Below, piece by piece: positions 57,943 to 64,000 of a stretch of DNA of 64,000 bases; the first letter of the stretch is position 1, and every line of letters starts with the position of its first letter. The position numbers and the translations under genes are program-made. The notes below the pieces were generated by a model. That model was not told the DNA's origin. It did not search any database and saw only the letters and a list, made by a program, of their open reading frames with translations. Source of the DNA: Gorsachius magnificus (lineage: Eukaryota > Chordata > Aves > Pelecaniformes > Ardeidae); the NCBI GenBank assembly GCA_034008185.1, contig CM067082.1, forward strand, positions 4,572,984 through 4,636,983, in the 5' to 3' direction.

Positions 57943-59352
57943 GCCGGCAGCGCTTCAGTGCACACCCTGCTGTGCAAACTGACGCACCATGCCCTGTTTA
58001 CCTGCCCCGGTCACTAGTGCTCCCCAGGGGCTTCTTTTACACTTGCGTGGGCTTGCCCGCTGCTGCTCCCACCCAGGTCTCCCCAGCAGATATCATGTGA
58101 GCTGTGGGCTCCCGGCAGCTCTCTCTGCTCCCCTCAGTTCCTCCGGTTTGGCAAACCTGGGAAAATACCAACACCAAAAAGGAATTAAACAAACATTAGC
58201 CTTGATCTTCAGAGGACTTCCACAAAACGGGCAGCGCTTCAGAGAGGTAGAGAAGGGGACGGTGGCTCAGCTGGACTGGGGGAGGCCCACGCCAGAGTCT
58301 CAGGCGGAAGCCAACGCCAACAGCAGCTCAGCCTCAGGGCAAGGGAGGGATCGAGTGCCCTCAGCCCCGTCACTTACTGAGTCTCTGCTCCTGCAAGGGG
58401 CATCTTACTGCTTGGAAGGACTTTGTCCCTTCTCTGGGAGGGAATCACCTGGAGAGAGGCAGAGAGGAGCCACAAGGGAAAAGAGAACAGACTGGCAGGA
58501 TGTAGGGGCTCTGTCTGGTCGATCAGTGAGTCTATAAATATTCCTACAACGTCTGTTTTCTATTCACATGGCCACCTCTAAGCACTGTTTTGTGATTGAG
58601 ACAGTTTCAGGTACAGTGTAAAACTTTCCCACTGCTCATCAGCCTGTTCTGAGCCCCGACAATCTGCTTTTTAACTGGAAGGCTCAACAGATGGTTTACA
58701 AAACGCAAGCCATCAAGCGCTGGTATTTATACTGTCATGATTTGCAGAAGCCCTTGCCACGGGCCCACACAGCGTCACGCTAAGCACTACATGAGCACAG
58801 CCAGAACGGTCTCTGCCTCAAACAGCTTAGTGCAGGGTGAAACAACAGCCAGACGGAGACAAAGACATGGGAGTCACGAGCCAGTATCAGTTGGCAGGAT
58901 GAGCTGTGCACTGGCAGCTAGACCTGGCAAGGTCTTTGTAGGCATCGTGGCAAAGAGGAGCTCTGAGGACCACCAGGGATCTGAGGATCCCTTCACCTAA
59001 GCCTTCCCACCACGGCAAGTAACAGAAAATCCACCCAAAACTGAAGAAAGCCCCACAGCGCTGTTCCTGCAGGTTCGTTTCCACAGCCATAATGCTGGAG
59101 CAAAGCTGAAATGGTTGATTGAACACATACCTGAGCTTTCTTATCACACCCGGAGAGACAAACCAGCATGCCCTTATGCTCCTCACCTCAGTCGGATCGG
59201 TCTTGCTGGTCCTCCTGCTCTTGGGATGGGTGAGTTTTCTTCAAGGAGCTTTGTATCTCATGGCTTTGTCTGGATGTGGTTAAACTCTTCTCCTATCTAC
59301 TGGTGTTCCACAGCTGGTATTAAAGAAAGGAGCGTTTTTAAAAATGAGACAT
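57943..59352. other. Intergenic sequence, nothing recognised
   Basis: Moderately GC-rich to about 58500 and then mixed. No repeat, exon or RNA gene could be identified. Open frames occur but are unsupported. Confidence 0.45.
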
Positions 59353-59392
59353 CTACTCAATAAATTACGTCCCTATTCAATAAATTACTTTG
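59353..59392 (+). repeat. 20-bp tandem duplication carrying two AATAAA hexamers
   Basis: CTACTCAATAAATTACGTCC is followed directly by CTATTCAATAAATTACTTTG. A third AATAAA follows at about 59406. These lie on the + strand between the two convergent genes and might serve as polyadenylation signals for a + strand transcript, but there is no other sign of one. Confidence 0.7.
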
Positions 59393-59899
59393 GAGTCTTT
59401 TTATCAATAAAAGAATTCACGAGCATGAAAATGGACATTTCCTAGTTTTGTCATCTGATGTTTTCACAAGCTGGGTATGAACCAGTGGAGAAGGTAAAAC
59501 CAGGTTTAAAAAGTCTGGCAGGAATGAAAATCAGTGAAGGCAACGACAGGCAGGTGACAGGGTGGTGTAGCTGGGTTCATCTCGGCAGCAAGTGAAACTT
59601 CTGTAGCAGCACTTACGTGTCTCTGTACAAAGAAATCTTTTTAATTCAGTAAATAATTAATCTCACTTACCAGCCAGACAGCTGCCGGAGGCGAAATAAG
59701 GAACCTGAAAGTTACAGATGAGGGATTCAAAGGAGGAGATGTCACCAGCAGGAGCTGGTTTTAGAAAGGAGAATACAGAGAGAGAAAAACCCAGGCAATT
59801 CCTCTCCGCGGCACACAGACAGGATGGGAGTCACTGCTGAAACTCATCGTTCTTGTATTGTTACACAGGAAAAAGAACAAGGTACAAAGAGAGGCCAAT

Positions 59900-61201
59900 A
59901 TCAATATAGTGTTTAATATTCTTAAATGGGGGAAAAAAAACCTAAAAAGGTAAAATTTTAGTTACCATCATATGATAAAATCTTTCATCAGCACATTGAA
60001 AGAGTTAGAAATATTACATGGAGTGTATTACCAGTAATTTACACTTCTGTTAGGCCTCCACTGCTTTATTAACAAAACTAGCAGCCCATTTTTTTCCTTC
60101 TATTTATTTCAAATATCGTGTTCCACTTCACTCAGCACTGACAGAGTTCTGCACAGATTTACTGTTTTACTTGCAGATAATGGCCATCAGTAGAAAAACC
60201 AGTGTACATCAGGAAGCTATTAGGGAACGCTGCTCGTATTCTCCTCTAGACTTGCAATCCAACGATGCTCGCTTCGGTAATTAAGGAGTAGTCTGATGAC
60301 TCTGCAGTACTTAAAAATTAAGCAGGTTCTACGCAAAATAACAGCAGTTCCTCTGATTACAGACACGATGACTGAAGGGAGGAGTGGCAGAGGTTTGTTT
60401 GCACAGTTACTGAAAGGTTGCTTCCAAAAGCAAGTAAAATATATATGGAAATTAATTAAGTGCTTCAGATTTAAAAAATAAATAAATCAGTTTCACAAAC
60501 TGTTACACGTGTCAAGCGCTGTGCATTGTTTTTAAAGAAAAAACAAGTTTAAAAAGTAAAAGAGTCATTAAGAACATCGAAGTATCTTGTTTCACCAGCA
60601 GGGAGCTTTCAGTGCTGTCAAGGAGAGCCTTGCTGCGCCTAGTTTTTAAACAATACTGCACCATAAATACACGCACGGGGTAACGGACAGCCTTCCCAGC
60701 TAGATCTAGCTGCTAGTTCAGAAAGATACTACTCAGCATTTACAGTAGCTCCATAAATCCAAATGCACTGACGGTTTTTTCCTCTTTTTGGTGACCATTT
60801 CCAGCTATTATAGGCTGTAAAGACAGTATCAAATCCCACTTTTCAGGCAACCCACGCACTGCCCAACAAGAGCTCCAGTGGAATTACTGAGCTGGCTTCC
60901 GCTCGCTCAATGTAATTTGCACCGCGCAGTCTGGCCCATATCCCTGACCCTGGCAAGTTTAAAGCCAGTGACCCCCCCATTCACATTTCTGTTTCTGTAT
61001 CAAATGCGCAGAAGCAGTACAAGGTGCAAGGAGAGATTCACTTCTTCTCCCATTTTCTACAGCAGTGTAGGGACTAAAATAACTCAAATACAAAACAGTA
61101 ACACTGACAGGTGGTTGAAATACATGCAAAACGCTGGAGTCAACACAGCCTGAGGTCTTCACTTTTTTCCAGCACAGGTAAACATATTTTGAATAGCTTA
61201 A
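59900..61201 (-). other. DENND3: DENND3 3' untranslated region (approximate)
   Basis: Noncoding sequence downstream of the TAG on the minus strand. Candidate polyadenylation signals, read on the minus strand, are AATAAA at 60103-60108 and 60065-60070 and ATTAAA at 59912-59917. I cannot tell which is used, so the lower boundary is only a guess. Confidence 0.4.
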
Positions 61202-61402
61202 CTATTCGGCTTTCCAAATGGCAATCTTCCCTTCTTCCTTTCCAGAGCCGCTGAGGACATATCTGTCCTCTGCCGAGCACAGCGCCTTTACTGTATCGGC
61301 ATGACCCACCAGTTCTTTCTCCACAGTCTTCTTCTCAGCACTGATCACATAGATCTTCCCTTTGCTTTTGCCTTGCGATCTTCCACTGCTGCCAACCCAC
61401 AT
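61202..61402 (-). CDS. DENND3: DENND3 terminal coding exon (C-terminal WD40 blades)
   Basis: On the minus strand a polypyrimidine tract and CCAG acceptor (CT at 61403-61404) open an exon of 66 codons ending in TAG (61204-61202). It reads [20 protein letters not shown], then a stretch with [20 protein letters not shown] and [19 protein letters not shown]. This is recognisably the end of DENND3, whose human C-terminus has the same GKIYVI, EKELV, [18 protein letters not shown] and AIWK core. DENND3 is a DENN-domain guanine-nucleotide exchange factor for Rab12 acting in endosome and autophagy traffic. Its C-terminal WD40 propeller is completed by this exon. The first codon is Met where the human protein has Val, as I recall. 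Upstream exons lie at higher coordinates, probably beyond the window, since I found none between 61404 and 64000. Confidence 0.93.
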   Translation of the reverse strand: MWVGSSGRSQGKSKGKIYVISAEKKTVEKELVGHADTVKALCSAEDRYVLSGSGKEEGKIAIWKAE

Positions 61403-61564
61403 CTGGAGGGAAAACAAAACCAAAGCACAATCATTTTCACTACCTTATGTTTCAGCTGAGGACGCAGTCGAGGAGTTTTACATGCTACACTGATACAGTG
61501 AGGGCTCTCTCTTGCTAGGCTGGAAAAGGAAACACTGAAAATTTCCTATATGTGTGTATCTGTT

Positions 61565-62125
61565 GGAGTTCATGTCTGTCTGTCCCTTGCACTCCCTAAT
61601 GCTCCTCACCCTCCTCACCTCCTCCTGGGGCTCCTGCTGTGCCAGGTGGGAACTTGTCGCCATTGCCTGCATCCCTGAAGTCCCTGCGTTCAGCCAGGCA
61701 GAGAGAGGACAGGGAATCCTCCGGACAATGTGTCCTGTTGCCTGACAGGCCTGTCCCAGGGATGGCAGCGTGCGCTTCCAGCAGTCTGTCTGTCCCTCGC
61801 ACTCCCTGATGCTCCTCACCCTCCTCCCGGGGCTCTGTCACCCAGGAGAAGGAGTTCCTGTCCCTGGGCGCAGCTCCCAGATGGGTGCTCACTGCTGCCG
61901 CCCGGTACTGGCCTCAGGGCACAGCCTGTAGCCTGGCACCCGGCTGGCAGCGTGTTCCCACCAGAGCTCCGCCTGGGAAGCTGCCTCAGTCGTGGTGGAT
62001 GCAGAGCTTGGAGAGGCCGTGGCCGCCTGCTGGGCGGGCACCATTGCTCCCTGCTCAAGCTCGCAGTTACGGCACCCTTCCTGCACAGCAACCGCTGCAT
62101 GAACTCCCAGTGCCGGAGCTGCTCA
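61565..62125 (-). mobile_element. CR1 ORF1 5' fragment with internal duplication
   Basis: Very similar to 57530-57942 over about 400 bases (the same AACGCAGGGACTTC, GACAGACTGCTGGAAGCGCA and GGAACACGCTGCCAGCCGGG phrases on the minus strand). Peptides such as AQQAATASPSSASTTTEAAS and a Cys-containing QEGCRNCELEQ lie at its 5' side, extending beyond the point where the 57-kb copy stops. The segment encoding EEGEEHQGVRGTDR (about 61782-61830) recurs near 61572-61625, so part of it is duplicated. Boundaries are approximate. Confidence 0.75.
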
Positions 62126-62189
62126 CCTTGGCAACTGGACTTGCCTTTGGTTCCACAGACCCAATGCAGAGAACAAGACAGAAGGTACC

Positions 62190-62825
62190 ACTTTACCACT
62201 GTATAAACCACAGCATGCTTGGGCGCAGTGTGCAGTTCTGCTCTCTGCGCTGCAAAAGCAGAGAAAAATCCAGGGAAGAATAACTAAAACTATCAAGAGA
62301 AAGGAGCAACAGTCCTATGAGCAAAGATGGAAAAAGTCAGGACTCCTTAGGCTGGAGAGAAGGAAGCTAAGGAGGGATCATGTTAAGGTTTACAGAAATC
62401 ACAAAAGTGAAGACAAGCAGAATGCAGAGCAACACACCCCACAATTAGAGAAGCAAGGGACACATGTGGAAACCAGTAAGAGTTCAGTTTCACTTAGAAG
62501 AAGGTACTTCTCTGTACGTGGCTGGCAGTGGATTTCTGGAACCTGCTGCTACAGGAAACTGTGGCACCAGCAAGTTCAAAAGGAAGTCAGATCCACAGAG
62601 ATTGCGTCCAAAAATAGGTAATAAAAGACTGAGGTGTACAGTTGAGTACCCCTAAACAAGAACCATGGGCAGTGAGGGAGCTTAAGGGGAACAGACTGCA
62701 GGTAGAGGCCAGGTTCTCCCGCTCTCCCCACACACCATTGCTATTGCCACTGTTAGAGGTAGAATATGGGGTCAGTTGCATCTGGTCCAACCCAGCAGAA
62801 AACAGCTGTGGTCTTCTTGTGCATA
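62190..62825 (+). mobile_element. Ancient CR1-like LINE fragment
   Basis: Degraded sequence follows the CR1 3' pattern in order: GCAGTGTGCAGTTCTG, then GAGCAACAGTCCTATGAGCA, GGACTCCTTAGGCTGGAGAG, a TTTCTGGAACCTGCTGCTAC segment with CAGCAAGTTCAAAAGG, and finally GCATCTGGTCCAACCCAGCA. It resembles old amniote CR1 families more than the young bird families nearby, and no reading frame is kept. Confidence 0.6.
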
Positions 62826-62843
62826 GTTTTGTACAGGGTAAGT

Positions 62844-63420
62844 CACAGAATCATAGAGTCATTTAGGTTGGAAAAGACCTTTCAGATCATCAAGCCCTAA
62901 CCCTGCTATCCCACTACTAAACCATGTCCCTAAGCACCTCGTCTGCCCGGCTTTTAAATACCCCCAGGGATGGGGACTCTACCCATTCCCTGGGCAGCCC
63001 GTTCCAGTGCTTGACAACCCTTTCAGGGAAGAAATTTTTCCTGAAGTCCAACCTAAACGTCCCCTGGTGCAACTTGAGGCCATTTCCCCTCGTCCTATCG
63101 CCCATTACCAGGGAGAAGAGACCAACACCCACCTCACTACACCCTCCTTTCAGGCAGTTGTAGGGAGCGATAAGGTCTCCCCTCAGCCTTCTCTTCTCCA
63201 GGCTGAACAACCCCAGGTCCCTCAGTCATTCCTCATAAGACTTGTGCTTTAGACCCTTCACCAGCTTTGTTGCTCTCCTCTGGACATGTTCCAGCAATAC
63301 AATGTGTTTCCAATAGTGAGGAGCCCAAAACTATTCGAGGTGCGGCTTCAGCAGTGCCGAGTACAGGGGCATGATCACTTCCCTACTCCTGCTGGCCACA
63401 CTATTCCTCACACAAGCCAG
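62844..63420 (-). mobile_element. CR1 LINE 3' fragment, minus strand
   Basis: The 3' terminus reads CACAGAATCATAGAGTCATT on the + strand. The C-terminal ORF2 peptide [20 protein letters not shown] and [19 protein letters not shown] remain open in 62917-63210 (minus). The 5' end is truncated at about 63420 within the [12 protein letters not shown] region. It is a relatively young copy. Confidence 0.9.
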
Positions 63421-64000
63421 TTGTACTGGCTTGTACTCAACGTTGTGTATTAGAACAGAATATTAGTAATATGTATTAGTAATGCTTGCCAGCCAGAAAG
63501 CATCCTATTTCAGATAGGCACATCATGCCATTGGTTTTCTCTCAGGTTTTTTAAAGACAAACAATGGCTTGTTTTTAATCAAAGCCCTTAAAAGCAAGCC
63601 TGTGGCAGACAACCCTACCAACGCTGCTCTTAGCCTTTACCAGGCTGCAAGTTCATTCTCAGTAACTGTAATGCTGTGTAGAAGAGGAGTATGGGTGCTC
63701 CAGCGCCTGCAACGGGCTCCAGACAACCAAGGTTGCCAAGTTGTTGGCAGGCTGAAAGACGGCGCATTGAACGCTCAGGTTCAGGGGATGGATCACACAG
63801 GGATATTTTCCAGTTGTTCCTTTTGTATCAATGAGTTGGACTACAGTGTTAGTTAAGGTGGAACTGAGTGAGTAGTAAGTGGAATAGAAAAGGAACACAG
63901 TTCTTAAGTAGAACAAGAGAGACCTTAATGCCTTGGGGTTTCCAAACAGTCCTCTAACTCCCTTGAAACAGGGGTTAAATATACCCATCTCTACTTTGGG

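Larger units (their letters stand above)
61403..64000 (-). other. DENND3: Last intron of DENND3 (partial)
   Basis: Upstream, on the minus strand, of the terminal DENND3 exon. No further DENND3 exon was recognised to the window end. The intron is dominated by CR1 pieces. The stretch 63421-64000 holds nothing I recognise, and a 109-codon minus frame at 63659-63988 does not resemble DENND3. Confidence 0.7.

Noticed and set aside
63659..63988. 109-codon minus frame as an upstream DENND3 exon
   Set aside because: The peptide does not match the DENND3 WD40 segment that should precede the last exon, and no matching acceptor and donor pair was found.
1..64000. CRISPR arrays, bacterial operons, phage or plasmid features
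   Set aside because: The window is vertebrate nuclear DNA with spliced genes and LINEs. No regularly spaced repeat-spacer pattern exists.
1..64000. tRNA, rRNA or snRNA genes
   Set aside because: No A/B box pairs or rRNA-like blocks were noticed by eye. A tRNAscan or Infernal run would be decisive.

Overview
The window is vertebrate, almost certainly avian, nuclear DNA. Large AT-rich introns hold short exons with GT-AG borders, and the interspersed repeats are nearly all bird-type CR1 LINEs plus one avian-type retroviral solo LTR. Two protein-coding genes can be supported. SLC45A4, a solute carrier of the major facilitator superfamily, lies on the + strand with seven coding exons from 9234 to 46508. 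They give 785 residues and splice in phase throughout. A long 3' untranslated region probably runs to about 52650. On the - strand, the terminal coding exon of DENND3 (61202-61402) encodes its last WD40 blades. The two genes are tail to tail, as I recall for human 8q24.3.

Layout: 1-9200 is noncoding DNA upstream of the first coding exon (5' UTR or intron) with one old CR1 piece at about 1979-2599. Exon 1 is at 9234-9471. Intron 1 is about 30 kb and contains a nearly complete sense-oriented CR1 (about 18100-21898) and a 935-bp sense-oriented solo LTR (38261-39195) with a perfect 5-bp target duplication, 305 bp before exon 2. Exons 2 to 7 lie between 39501 and 46508. The 3' UTR follows, with a distal AATAAA at 52628 and a CR1 fragment starting just past it. 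From 52940 to about 60000 the intergenic DNA is GC-rich in places. It holds a strongly deleted LTR remnant (53992-54119), an internally deleted minus-strand CR1 (about 56204-57942) and small tandem repeats. The DENND3 3' UTR and last exon follow, and its last intron carries three more CR1 pieces of different ages (about 61565-63420).

Function: SLC45A4 is a 12-helix H+-coupled transporter with a very long cytoplasmic loop between helices 6 and 7, encoded by the 1076-bp exon 4. DENND3 is a DENN-domain Rab guanine-nucleotide exchange factor. Nothing suggests that the two proteins act together. Shared 3' flanking DNA is their only visible link. I found no undescribed multi-gene system. The observations most worth checking are the sense LTR next to exon 2, the CR1 with only three visible ORF2 lesions, the altered esterase residues of its ORF1, the internally deleted CR1, and the CR1 junction at the SLC45A4 poly(A) site.
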